Shown one piece after another: positions 53,833-62,295 of a stretch of DNA of 64,000 nt. The stretch comes from Bacillus sp. S3. GTDB taxonomy: Bacteria > Bacillota > Bacilli > Bacillales > Cytobacillaceae. The notes below the pieces were generated by a model. The model ran no database searches, was not told where the DNA came from, and saw nothing but the letters and a program-made list of their open reading frames with translations. Within the stretch, counting starts at the first letter, position 1, and every line of letters begins with the position of its first letter. A program made the position numbers and the translations under genes. The stretch spans positions 2,167,501-2,231,500 of the forward strand of contig NZ_CP039727.1 in NCBI RefSeq assembly GCF_005154805.1. The letters run 5' to 3'.

Positions 53833-55137
53833 ATGACAAGACCACTGTCAGGAAATACAGAGGTTAAAGTTCCTGGTCCGAAAATAAATAGGAAGATCAA
53901 GGCACGTTGGATTGTCATGTTTTTTATCTTTTTAAGCACAGTCCTTGCCTATACTGATCGCTCTAATATTTCAATTGTTGCCGTCACGATGATGGAGCAA
54001 TTTGGCTGGAACGAACAACAATTTGGACTTCTTGCATCAGCCTTTTTTGTCGGCTATATTTTGCTGGGAATTCCGGCAGGGTGGATGTCGGACAAATGGG
54101 GCGGAGTCAAATTCCTTGCGATTGGGGTAGCACTTTGGTCAGTATTTACGATTCTTACACCTCTAGCCTGGAGTTTTGCATCCATCTTGGTTATTCGATT
54201 TTTACTCGGCGTGGGGGAAGCTGTCAATTTCCCATCCCATACCTCAGTCGTTTCCAAATGGTCGCCGATTCATTCAAGAGGACGCTGGCAGGGTCTCAAT
54301 ATGTCAGGGATGGCAATTGGAGTCATGATTACCGCACCGATTACTACATGGTTAACAACAAAATTTAATTGGCATGCATCCTTTTACTTTTTTGGTGCTT
54401 TAGGAATTATTTGGGCGATTATTTGGATGAAAATTGCCACCGATAATCCAAAAGACCATCCATTTATCACTCCTGAAGAATTAGAAGAGATGAAGGAAGA
54501 CAGTCCGGCTAAAGAAACGAAGGATGTCAAAATACCATGGTCAAAACTATTTCGTGTAAAAGAAGTCTGGGGAATTACCTTGATCTATTTCTTTCAAAAT
54601 TACAATTGGTACTTATATCTGACCTGGCTGCCGGCCTATTTCATGAAGGAAAGAGGCTTTACGATGCTGAAGGTGGGCATATATGGTGCGCTCCCATGGT
54701 TAGGCGCATTTATAGCGATGAACGTGGCCGGACTCTTATCTGATCGTTTGTCAAAAAAATATTCTCTTACACAATCAAGAAGAATCCCTATGTATATCTC
54801 CTTCTTAGGAACAGCTATTTTTATGGCATTAGGTGCCTATACACCGAATGAATGGGCTGCACTTGCGTATATTACTCTATCAGTAACATGCTTAGGGATT
54901 AACTTTACGATGTTTTGGACCTTGCCAATCGATATTGGCCCGAAAACAGCAGGAACTTTATCCGGTATCATGAATACTTCCGGAACAGTCGCAGGCATCA
55001 TTGCCCCTGCATTAACAGGATTTTTAATTGTTTCTTTAGGATCCTGGCAATATGTTTTATTTTTAGGTGCGGCACTTGCCTTAATTGGTGCCATCTTAAC
55101 ACGTTTCATGGTCTCCGCAAACCAAGTGTTAGATTAA
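53833..55137 (+). CDS. MFS transporter, ACS (anion:cation symporter) family
   Basis: 434 residues, twelve membrane helices. ACS features: RWIVMFFIFLSTVLAYTDRSNISIV at helix 1, the loop GWMSDKWGG, and GEAVNFPSHTSVVSKWSP in helix 4-5. This family imports organic anions such as hexuronates, glucarate, phthalate and tartrate. As first gene of the operator- and cre-controlled operon it probably imports the carboxylate that the downstream ligase activates. SD lies in GGAGATGG before the ATG. Confidence 0.9.
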   Translation: MTRPLSGNTEVKVPGPKINRKIKARWIVMFFIFLSTVLAYTDRSNISIVAVTMMEQFGWNEQQFGLLASAFFVGYILLGIPAGWMSDKWGGVKFLAIGVALWSVFTILTPLAWSFASILVIRFLLGVGEAVNFPSHTSVVSKWSPIHSRGRWQGLNMSGMAIGVMITAPITTWLTTKFNWHASFYFFGALGIIWAIIWMKIATDNPKDHPFITPEELEEMKEDSPAKETKDVKIPWSKLFRVKEVWGITLIYFFQNYNWYLYLTWLPAYFMKERGFTMLKVGIYGALPWLGAFIAMNVAGLLSDRLSKKYSLTQSRRIPMYISFLGTAIFMALGAYTPNEWAALAYITLSVTCLGINFTMFWTLPIDIGPKTAGTLSGIMNTSGTVAGIIAPALTGFLIVSLGSWQYVLFLGAALALIGAILTRFMVSANQVLD

Positions 55138-55151
55138 AAGTATAGCAGTTG

Positions 55152-55236
55152 GTTGGTCAAGAATCATGACAAGTACCGCTCCCCCTTTCATATTATCATA
55201 GTGGCGGGAAAATTTAAATTCTTGACCAACTTTTTA
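55152..55236 (+). terminator. Long-stem hairpin between transporter and sigma gene
   Basis: Perfect 13-bp arms GTTGGTCAAGAAT (55152-55164) and ATTCTTGACCAAC (55218-55230) enclose a 53-nt loop, followed by TTTTTAC. It may terminate or attenuate, lowering expression of the sigma and mutase genes relative to the transporter, or it may stabilise the processed transporter mRNA. Confidence 0.6.
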
Positions 55237-55254
55237 CAAATAGGAGAGAAAATT

Positions 55255-56010
55255 ATGTTTTTGCTAAATAAAAATATGTTGTCCTATGCAAAAGAAGATA
55301 AAAATTTCTTAAATGAATTCATACAGTCTGATGAAGCGAACAAGTTTGTAAAGTATGTCATAAAGGATTATACAAAGTCCCCAGCGAAATTTATGGCTGT
55401 TAATAAAGTGGAATGGGAAGATTTGCTGCAATCCGCCTATATTGGTCTTTTTAATGCAATCCGAAAGATGGATTTATCGCTTACTCCGAATGAATGGGTA
55501 AGCTATACCTACTTGTCTATTCAGGGGGAATTAAGAAATTATTCACGATCGAATAATTCAAACATGATCGTGATTCCGCAGCGGATTCGTGAGCTGTATC
55601 CAAAATATAAAAGCTTTCATAGTGATTATTGGATCAGCCATCAAACTGACCCGTCCATTTCAGAAACGATGAAACACTTTGACATTAGCAAGGACGATGC
55701 CTTTGCCCTTGTTTATGGGATGCAGGAATTAATTTATCAAGAATACAAAAAAAATCGCAGCAACTGGGAAAATGAACCATTCTTACAGTTAAGAACAAAA
55801 GCTCAAAGTGTAGAGGATCAGGCAATTAATAATATTTTGGTGAACATGTACATGGATTACTTGAATGAAAAACAACGTAAAGTCATCTATCTTCATTATT
55901 TTAGAGGATACAGTAAGACGGAGATTTCCAAGATGATCGGCTGTTCTCAGGCTATGGTACACAAACATCTCATGAATGCATTCCATCACATAAGAAAATG
56001 TTGTTCGTAA
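55255..56010 (+). CDS. Sigma-70 family RNA polymerase sigma factor
   Basis: 251 residues from ATG 55255 (TAGGAGAG upstream). Region 2 spans about 52-98 (WEDLLQSAYIGLFNAIRKMD ... YLSIQGELRNYSR), a SigB/SigF-like core-binding and -10 element. A start-of-region-3 segment IVIPQRIREL follows (105-114). Region 4 helix-turn-helix is 203-248 (NEKQRKVIYLHYFRGYSKTE ... CSQAMVHKHLMNAFHHIRK). There is no anti-sigma gene nearby. It lies between the transporter and the GntR gene, inside a metabolic operon, which is unusual. Its target promoters are unknown. Confidence 0.85.
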   Translation: MFLLNKNMLSYAKEDKNFLNEFIQSDEANKFVKYVIKDYTKSPAKFMAVNKVEWEDLLQSAYIGLFNAIRKMDLSLTPNEWVSYTYLSIQGELRNYSRSNNSNMIVIPQRIRELYPKYKSFHSDYWISHQTDPSISETMKHFDISKDDAFALVYGMQELIYQEYKKNRSNWENEPFLQLRTKAQSVEDQAINNILVNMYMDYLNEKQRKVIYLHYFRGYSKTEISKMIGCSQAMVHKHLMNAFHHIRKCCS

Positions 56011-56020
56011 GTTTACTCCC

Positions 56021-56040
56021 TTTGTCTGACAATCCGACAA
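56021..56040. promoter_or_regulatory. FadR-type operator and adjacent half-site before the GntR gene
   Basis: TTGTCTGACAA (56022-56032) is an 11-bp palindrome apart from its centre, followed by CCGACAA as a half-site. Autoregulation of the repressor is likely. Confidence 0.65.
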
Positions 56041-56067
56041 TACATAAAAAAGGAGAGAGGGATCTGT

Positions 56068-56778
56068 ATGTTTACTGTTATTAATAAAAAGAAAAAGTTT
56101 GAAGAAGTGTTAGATCAAATTAAGAAACTGTTAATTACAAAAAAGCTGAAAATCGGTCAGAAGCTGCCTAACGAAATTGAGCTTTCTGAATCGATGGGAA
56201 TCAGCCGTTCCTCACTCAGAGAAGCGTTTAAGGTTTTGAGTGTTTTAGGGATCATCGAGGGAAAATCGGGTGAAGGAACGATTATTAAGCAGGCTGACCC
56301 GGAAAACCTAAAAAATATCATGTCATTAGTTGCCATTTCAAAGGGGCTAAATACGAATGAATTGTTTGAAGTTCGTACCATTTTGGAAATGGGAGCGGTT
56401 AAATTTACTGCTGAAAGAAGAAATGAAACGGATCTACAAAGAATCGAAACCATTTTGAAAGAGATGGATCAATTAAGTTACGAGGACGAAGAAGAACAGG
56501 CTAAATATGACTTTCTGTTCCATCAATCCATTGTGTCTGCCTCGCAAAATAAAATGCTGCAAATTTTGGTTGAGGTGATTTCAGATTTGCTAGGTGAACA
56601 AATCAAAACAACTAGAAGTGAATTATCAAGGTCACCGGAGATATTGAAACGTTTCCAGGAAGAGCATTGGTTAATCTACAAGGCAATTGTGAAAAAGGAT
56701 TCTGGGGAAGCACAGCGAGTCATTTCTTCGCATTTAACTCGTGCACAAGCTGATATTATTCAAAAAAAGATTGAATAG
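56068..56778 (+). CDS. GntR-family regulator, FadR subfamily (FCD domain)
   Basis: 236 residues, ATG behind AAAAGGAGAGAGG. The N-terminal winged helix (LKIGQKLPNEIELSESMGISRSSLREAFKVL) is followed by the all-helical FCD ligand domain, including metal/ligand-type residues in EVRTILEMGAVKFTAER and FLFHQSIVSAS. FadR-type proteins bind palindromes of the TNGTNNNACNA kind; the TTGTCWGACAA sites at 52230, 53558 and 56022 fit this. It is the likely local repressor, released by an acyl-CoA or organic acid of the pathway. Confidence 0.92.
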   Translation: MFTVINKKKKFEEVLDQIKKLLITKKLKIGQKLPNEIELSESMGISRSSLREAFKVLSVLGIIEGKSGEGTIIKQADPENLKNIMSLVAISKGLNTNELFEVRTILEMGAVKFTAERRNETDLQRIETILKEMDQLSYEDEEEQAKYDFLFHQSIVSASQNKMLQILVEVISDLLGEQIKTTRSELSRSPEILKRFQEEHWLIYKAIVKKDSGEAQRVISSHLTRAQADIIQKKIE

Positions 56779-56810
56779 TCCAATTCTAAATAAGGAGGGC
56801 TACTAGGAAA

Positions 56811-57743
56811 ATGCCAAAATGGCTAGAGAAGAAAGACAATCTCACATTAGGGAAAATACTGAAGGAAGTAGAAAATCAAACTGGGCAAAGCACAGAAATA
56901 CTTAAATCCTGCTACTCCATTGAAAGTAAGGCCCATATTGTTGGGATTACTGGTCCCCCTGGTGCTGGGAAAAGTACATTAGTCAGTAAACTTTGTAAAC
57001 AATATGCTGCGCAAGGCTTAAAGATTGCTGTGGTTTGCGTGGATCCAACCAGTCCATTTACAAATGGAGCCCTGTTAGGAGATCGAATAAGAATGCAAGA
57101 ACTTGCCAAACTTCCGAATGTATTTATTAAAAGCCTTGCAACAAGAGGAAATCTTGGTGGGTTAGCTGCTTCAACGGCTGATATTGTCCAGGTCTTTGGT
57201 GCATTTGATATGGACCTCATATTAATTGAAACAGTAGGAGTAGGGCAGATAGAGTTTGATGTTTTGGAAGTCTCTGACACTGTCATCCTCGTAAATGTTC
57301 CGGGTTTGGGGGATTCCTTACAGACATTAAAAGCCGGGATTATGGAGATTGCTGATATGTTTGTCATCAACCAAGCGGATCGGCCAGGGGCTGATGAAAG
57401 TGTGAAAGATTTAAAATTAATGGTAAGGGAATCTGCCAGAAAGGATTGGGATTTACCGATCCTTAAAACGGTAGCAACGAGAGAAGAAGGGATAAATGAA
57501 TTAGTAGAGCAAATTTATCATCACCAATCCTTCTTGCTGCGTTCAGGCTCATGGAAAGAGAAGCGGCAAACAAGAAATCTAACAAGATTAAATCAAATGG
57601 TTTTACATTTGCTAACGACAAAAGTTGATGAACTGACTCAAACAGATGAATTCATCAAGAGCCAGATTCAGAATGTAAGAAGGGGAAATATTGATCCTTT
57701 CACGGTTTCACATAAGATTGTCAATCAATTAATCTCAAAATAA
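56811..57743 (+). CDS. meaB: MeaB-family GTPase chaperone of B12-dependent mutase
   Basis: 310 residues, ATG behind AGGAGGG. G3E-family G domain: P-loop GPPGAGKST (48-56), CVDPTSPFTNGALLGDRIRM switch region, ETVGVGQIE, and NQADRPGAD in the base-recognition position. MeaB/ArgK proteins protect acyl-CoA mutases and gate cofactor loading. It directly precedes the mutase genes in the same operon. Confidence 0.95.
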   Translation: MPKWLEKKDNLTLGKILKEVENQTGQSTEILKSCYSIESKAHIVGITGPPGAGKSTLVSKLCKQYAAQGLKIAVVCVDPTSPFTNGALLGDRIRMQELAKLPNVFIKSLATRGNLGGLAASTADIVQVFGAFDMDLILIETVGVGQIEFDVLEVSDTVILVNVPGLGDSLQTLKAGIMEIADMFVINQADRPGADESVKDLKLMVRESARKDWDLPILKTVATREEGINELVEQIYHHQSFLLRSGSWKEKRQTRNLTRLNQMVLHLLTTKVDELTQTDEFIKSQIQNVRRGNIDPFTVSHKIVNQLISK

Positions 57744-57766
57744 AACATTTCTATTTGGAGGTAGCT

Positions 57767-59476
57767 ATGGCAAACAATACGACGGATATAAACCAAAAAA
57801 AACTTTTTGATCAAGAGGTCATTCAGGAAATTGAAGCTCAAAAAGAGCGCTGGCAAGAGAATACGGTAAAAGGAAAAGATGGGGAAGGGAACTATTATTC
57901 TGATTCTGGGATTCCTATTAATCTACTCTATACTCCCGAGGATATTAAAGATATCGATTACCTGAAGGATATTGGTTTTTCAGGAGAGGCACCATATGTT
58001 CGCGGTGTCTATCCAAATATGTACCGTGGAAGGCTGTTTACGGTAAGGCAAATTGCCGGCTTTGGAACACCCGAGGATACGAATGAACGCTTTAAATTCT
58101 TATTAAAAAATGGTGCTACAGGAACGAGTGTTGTGTTGGATCTTCCAACCATCCGCGGCTATGATTCAGATGATCCGGAAGCTGAGGGCCATGTTGGTGC
58201 TGCTGGGGTTGCGATAGACTCCATTGAGGATATTGAAGCGTTGTATGAGGGAATTCCTATTGATGAAATTTCGAGCAATATCGTCACCCATCTCCCAAGC
58301 ACAACAGTCGTATTAATGGCAATGTTTGCGGCAATGGCGGAAAAGAAGGGAATCCCCTTAGAGAAACTTTCCGGAACCAATCAAAATGACTTCTTAATGG
58401 AAACAGCCATCGGGAGTTCGCTCGAAGTTCTGCCGCCGAAAGCTTCCTTCCGATTACAATGTGATGCCATCGAATATGCAAGTAAAAACCTGCCGAGATG
58501 GAATCCGGTCAGCTACAATGGCTACAATTTACGAGAGGCCGGAACAACTGCGGTTCAAGAAGTTGCCTGTGCCATAGCCAATGCCATTGCGACTTCGGAA
58601 GAGTTAATCAGAAGAGGAAATAAGATTGATGATTTTGCCAAACGGTTATCATTTTTCTGGAATCTATTTAATGATTTCTTTGAGGAAATTGCTAAATGCC
58701 GTGCTTCCAGGCTTGTATGGCATGAAGTGATGAAGGATCGATTTAATGCGCAGCACCCGAAATCCCATCTAATGCGATTCCATGTTCAGACAGCAGGAAT
58801 TACCTTGACAAAGGTTGAACCGCTCAATAATATTGCCCGGTCTGCGATTCAAGGACTTGCTGCTGTATTAGGCGGTGCCCAGTCCTTACATGTTGACTCC
58901 TATGATGAGGCATATTCCGCTCCTACAGAGGAATCTGCCCTTATTTCAATAAGAACGCAACAGATTATCCAAGCAGAAACGAATGTGGTCAATACCGTAG
59001 ATCCGCTGGCTGGTTCTTATTTTGTAGAAAAATTAACACAAGAAATGGCCCAGCGTATTCGCGATTATATTGCTGAGATCGAATCAAGGGGAGGCTTGGT
59101 TTCAGTTGTGGAAACAGGCTGGCTGCACCGTGAAATCTCTAATTTTGCCTATGAAATGCAGAAGGATATCGAGAGTGGCAAGCATAAAATAGTCGGGTTG
59201 AATTACTTCCCTACAGAACAAAGCAAAACAAAAGTAGAAGTGTTTAGGTACCCTGAATCAGCCGAGAAACGCCAAAAAGAAAAATTAGAAAAACTCCGTC
59301 AAAAAAGAGATCAAGAAAAAGTCGAGCATGCATTGAATGTACTGCGACAAAAATGCCATGAGGATGTAAATCTCATGCCATATATTAAGGCAGCTGTGAT
59401 CGAATATGCTACTTTAGGGGAAATCGAAGAGGTGTTTCGCGAGGAATTTGGATTATGGCAGTTCCCATTAGCTTAA
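57767..59476 (+). CDS. Adenosylcobalamin-dependent acyl-CoA mutase, large (catalytic) subunit, atypical
   Basis: 569 residues from ATG 57767 (TTGGAGGT upstream). Whole-length similarity to mutase TIM-barrel subunits: YVRGVYPNMYRGRLF, TVRQIAGFGTPEDTNERF, YDSDDPEAEGHVG, AGVAIDSIED, VLGGAQSLHVDSYDEA. The B12 domain is a separate gene downstream, as in HcmA/IcmA-type enzymes. Pocket residues aligned by eye with methylmalonyl-CoA mutase: Y89 is I96, A/F117 is V123, R207 is G216, H244 is N254; Y243 is kept as Y253. I96 matches 2-hydroxyisobutyryl-CoA mutase, but its Asp117 is absent. Carbon-skeleton rearrangement of a CoA ester is likely; the substrate is not assigned. Confidence 0.92.
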   Translation: MANNTTDINQKKLFDQEVIQEIEAQKERWQENTVKGKDGEGNYYSDSGIPINLLYTPEDIKDIDYLKDIGFSGEAPYVRGVYPNMYRGRLFTVRQIAGFGTPEDTNERFKFLLKNGATGTSVVLDLPTIRGYDSDDPEAEGHVGAAGVAIDSIEDIEALYEGIPIDEISSNIVTHLPSTTVVLMAMFAAMAEKKGIPLEKLSGTNQNDFLMETAIGSSLEVLPPKASFRLQCDAIEYASKNLPRWNPVSYNGYNLREAGTTAVQEVACAIANAIATSEELIRRGNKIDDFAKRLSFFWNLFNDFFEEIAKCRASRLVWHEVMKDRFNAQHPKSHLMRFHVQTAGITLTKVEPLNNIARSAIQGLAAVLGGAQSLHVDSYDEAYSAPTEESALISIRTQQIIQAETNVVNTVDPLAGSYFVEKLTQEMAQRIRDYIAEIESRGGLVSVVETGWLHREISNFAYEMQKDIESGKHKIVGLNYFPTEQSKTKVEVFRYPESAEKRQKEKLEKLRQKRDQEKVEHALNVLRQKCHEDVNLMPYIKAAVIEYATLGEIEEVFREEFGLWQFPLA

Positions 59477-59516
59477 GTGCTCAGGTCAATCACAAAAGTA
59501 AAAGGAGGATTTCTAT

Positions 59517-59909
59517 ATGCAAATAAAAGTGGTAATGGCGAAATTAGGTTTGGATATCCATTGGCGCGGTGCGTTAGTCGTTTCTAGAATGCTGCGGGAT
59601 GAGGGAATGGAAGTGGTGTATTTAGGCAACCAATTTCCTGAACAAATCGTTGATGCGGCGATTCAGGAAGGTGCAGATGTAATAGGATTGAGTACTCTCG
59701 GTGGAAACCATTTGACATTAGGACCAAAGGTTGTCCAAATAGCCAAAGAAAAGGGTGTTGATTCCTTAGTAATAATGGGTGGTGTCATTCCAGAAGACGA
59801 TATTCCATTACTGAAAGATGCTGGTGTTGCAGAAGTATTTGGTCCTGAAACAAGAATTGAAAGTATTGCCGATTTTATCCGATTCAACGTAAAGCACGGC
59901 GTTTCCTAA
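59517..59909 (+). CDS. B12-binding small subunit of acyl-CoA mutase
   Basis: 130 residues, ATG behind AAAGGAGG, 40 bp after the large subunit. Cobalamin motif D13-x-H15-x2-G18 in GLDIHWRGA (H15 is the lower axial cobalt ligand), then GLSTLGGNH and VIMGGVIPEDD, the S-x-L and GG elements. It is DIHWRG where mutases usually have DGHDRG. It pairs with the large subunit at 57767 to form the holoenzyme. Confidence 0.95.
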   Translation: MQIKVVMAKLGLDIHWRGALVVSRMLRDEGMEVVYLGNQFPEQIVDAAIQEGADVIGLSTLGGNHLTLGPKVVQIAKEKGVDSLVIMGGVIPEDDIPLLKDAGVAEVFGPETRIESIADFIRFNVKHGVS

Positions 59910-60022
59910 GAATGGAAGGTGGTGAGACTATTCCTCACCACCTTTGGCAGCCAAGAATTTTATTTAGCTATTAAATTTTGAAGTTACGGAAGTCAAATTA
60001 AACGTAAAGGGTGAACAATAAA

Positions 60023-61417
60023 ATGCAAAAAACTGCTCTACTGCAGCAATGGCCGCCAAAATATGATACTCAATATATCCCGGATGTGAATGAAAAATTT
60101 TGGTATAGAGACATAGAAACCGCTTCGAAAGAGGAACTTGATGAGTTGGTGTTTTATAAATTAAAAAATGTGATGGAGTATGCTTTAAAACATTCAGATT
60201 TCTACAAACGAAAGTGGAGTAAAGTAGATTTTCATCCAGATGATATTAAGAGTTTAAAAGAATTTGACCAAGTTCCAATTACGACAAAGGCAGAAGTACG
60301 ACAAGATTTGCTGGAGAATCAGCCGTTTGGTTCAAATGTTTGTATTCCTTTTTCGGAAGTACATCGGATTCAAGGAACTTCAGGAACAACTGGAAAACCC
60401 ACTGTCTTTTCCTTTGGCAAGGATGATTGGGAAAGGATTGCCCATCAGCATGCCCGGATTATGTGGAGCTTTGGAATGAGACCAAGTGACTTAGTGTTTA
60501 TTGCCTCACCACTTAGTCTCTATATCGGAAGCTGGGGAGCTTTAATTGGTGCTGAAAGGCTTGGGGCAAAAACTTTTCCGTTTGGTGCAGGGCAAGCAGG
60601 GCAAACAGAGAAAGCTGTATCATGGCTAAGGGAAGTAAAGCCGACTGTGTTTTATGGCACACCTTCCTATGCCTTGTATCTAGCAGAAAAGGCTAAAGAG
60701 GCAGGGGTGGACCCTAAAGAATTTGGTTTTAGAATCTTGTTCTTTTCAGGCGAACCTGGAGCAGGAGTTGCCTCGACGAAGAAAAAAATCGAAGAAACCT
60801 TTGGCGCGATCTGTATAGACTCCGGGACAATGGCAGAAGTAACGCCATGGATGAGCAATACAGAGTGTGAGCATCGTAAAGGGGTTCATTTATGGCAGGA
60901 TGTCGTCTATACAGAAGTAGTTGATCAACAGAGCAAAAAACTAGTTCCCTATGGGGAAGAAGGAGTACCCGTATATACTCCATTGGAAAGAACCTCGCAG
61001 CCTTTAATCCGCTATTGGTCCGGAGATCTAACGACCTGGACAGATGAGCCTTGTCCTTGTGGGCGTGTCTACCCAAGGTTACCGAAAGGAATTTATGGCC
61101 GAATTGATGATATGGTCACCGTACGTGGTGTGAATGTTTATGCAAGTCTATTAGAAAATGTGATTAGGAGAATTGACGGCCTTGGGGAAGAGTTTGTCAT
61201 GATTGTAACCCGTGAAAATATTATGGATGACGTCACCATTCAGTGTGAGACCGCAGGAACGAGAAGCAACCAAGACCTGATAGAGCAGCTGTCGAAAGAG
61301 CTTAAGCGTGAAGTAGGAGTAACATTTAATATAGAATTGTTCCCTATTGGAACATTGGAACGAACTCAATTCAAAGCGAAGCGAGTAATTGACAAGCGTA
61401 ATTTTAAAGAATCATAA
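60023..61417 (+). CDS. PaaK-like acyl-CoA ligase
   Basis: 464 residues from ATG 60023 (AAAGGGTGA upstream; GTG 60011 lies within that site). ANL adenylation enzyme: P-loop GTSGTTGKP (118-126), IRYWSGDLTTW, and a C-terminal GRIDDMVTVRGVNVYASLLE as in phenylacetate-CoA ligases. The PCPCGRVYPR region resembles the Cys/Gly segment of PaaK-type enzymes. It presumably converts the imported acid to its CoA ester for the mutase. 2-Hydroxyisobutyrate pathways have an equivalent ligase gene beside the mutase. Confidence 0.92.
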   Translation: MQKTALLQQWPPKYDTQYIPDVNEKFWYRDIETASKEELDELVFYKLKNVMEYALKHSDFYKRKWSKVDFHPDDIKSLKEFDQVPITTKAEVRQDLLENQPFGSNVCIPFSEVHRIQGTSGTTGKPTVFSFGKDDWERIAHQHARIMWSFGMRPSDLVFIASPLSLYIGSWGALIGAERLGAKTFPFGAGQAGQTEKAVSWLREVKPTVFYGTPSYALYLAEKAKEAGVDPKEFGFRILFFSGEPGAGVASTKKKIEETFGAICIDSGTMAEVTPWMSNTECEHRKGVHLWQDVVYTEVVDQQSKKLVPYGEEGVPVYTPLERTSQPLIRYWSGDLTTWTDEPCPCGRVYPRLPKGIYGRIDDMVTVRGVNVYASLLENVIRRIDGLGEEFVMIVTRENIMDDVTIQCETAGTRSNQDLIEQLSKELKREVGVTFNIELFPIGTLERTQFKAKRVIDKRNFKES

Positions 61418-61479
61418 GGTTTTAATAGAATTGTTGACAAATTACTGCTATTTTTCAAATGAACCATTAGGAGGCCATA

Positions 61480-62217
61480 ATGAAACTCGAAGGAAAAGTT
61501 GCTATTATTACGGGTGGAGCAAATGGGATTGGCAAAATTACGGCTAAGAAATTTTTGCAAGAAGGTGCCGCTGTTGTCATCAGTGATGTGAATCCAGATG
61601 CGGGACTAACAGCAGCCAAGGAACTTGAAGAATATGGTTCGATTGCATTTATTCAATGTAATGTGACAGACTCTAAACAAATCCATTCGATGGTAAATGA
61701 AACGATCGATCGGTATGGAAAAATTGATATTTTAGTGAATAATGCTGGAATTACGATTGATGGATTGCTGACAAAAATGGATGAAGAATCATGGGAAAAG
61801 GTGATTTCCGTCAATTTATCCGGTGTGTTTAAATGTACAAAGGAAGTAGTTCCAAAGATGATAGAACAGGGATCGGGTGTGATTCTGAACGCATCCTCGG
61901 TAGTTGGAATTCACGGCAACATCGGTCAAACGAATTATGCAGCCACAAAGGCTGGTGTAATAGGCTTAACGAAAAGCTGGGCGAAAGAAATGGGACCAAA
62001 AGGCATAAGAGTGAATGCCGTTGCCCCCGGATTCATTGTCACTGACATGACGGCAAAAGTACCGGAAAAGATACTAGATCTAATGGAAAGTAAAACACCT
62101 TTACGCAGGTTGGGAAAACCTGAAGATATTGCCTCTGCCTATCTGTTTCTAGCTTCAGACGATGCGGGGTATATTAATGGAACTATCTTAAGTGTAGATG
62201 GCGGCCTTGTCGTTTAG
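61480..62217 (+). CDS. Short-chain dehydrogenase/reductase (FabG-like)
   Basis: 245 residues, ATG behind AGGAGG. Classical SDR: TGGANGIG (11-18) for NAD(P), NNAGI (about 87), catalytic S140, Y153 and K157 (NYAATKAG). Typical C-terminal YINGTILSVDGG. As last gene of the operon it probably oxidises the hydroxyacyl-CoA formed by the mutase to an oxoacyl-CoA, parallel to 3-hydroxybutyryl-CoA dehydrogenase in 2-hydroxyisobutyrate catabolism. Direction and substrate are inferred. Confidence 0.92.
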   Translation: MKLEGKVAIITGGANGIGKITAKKFLQEGAAVVISDVNPDAGLTAAKELEEYGSIAFIQCNVTDSKQIHSMVNETIDRYGKIDILVNNAGITIDGLLTKMDEESWEKVISVNLSGVFKCTKEVVPKMIEQGSGVILNASSVVGIHGNIGQTNYAATKAGVIGLTKSWAKEMGPKGIRVNAVAPGFIVTDMTAKVPEKILDLMESKTPLRRLGKPEDIASAYLFLASDDAGYINGTILSVDGGLVV

Positions 62218-62295
62218 AGAATCAACACTGTCAAACAAACTTATATACAAATAATATAATTTATATCATAATGAAGTTAACAAAAAATGAATAAT

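Noticed and set aside
57767..59909. Calling the mutase methylmalonyl-CoA or 2-hydroxyisobutyryl-CoA mutase
   Set aside because: The Tyr89/Arg207 pair of methylmalonyl-CoA mutase and the Asp117 of 2-hydroxyisobutyryl-CoA mutase are both absent; only the Ile is shared with the latter.
61434..61460. TTGACA before the SDR gene as an internal promoter
   Set aside because: No acceptable -10 box at 16-18 bp; the SDR is more simply the last gene of the operon.
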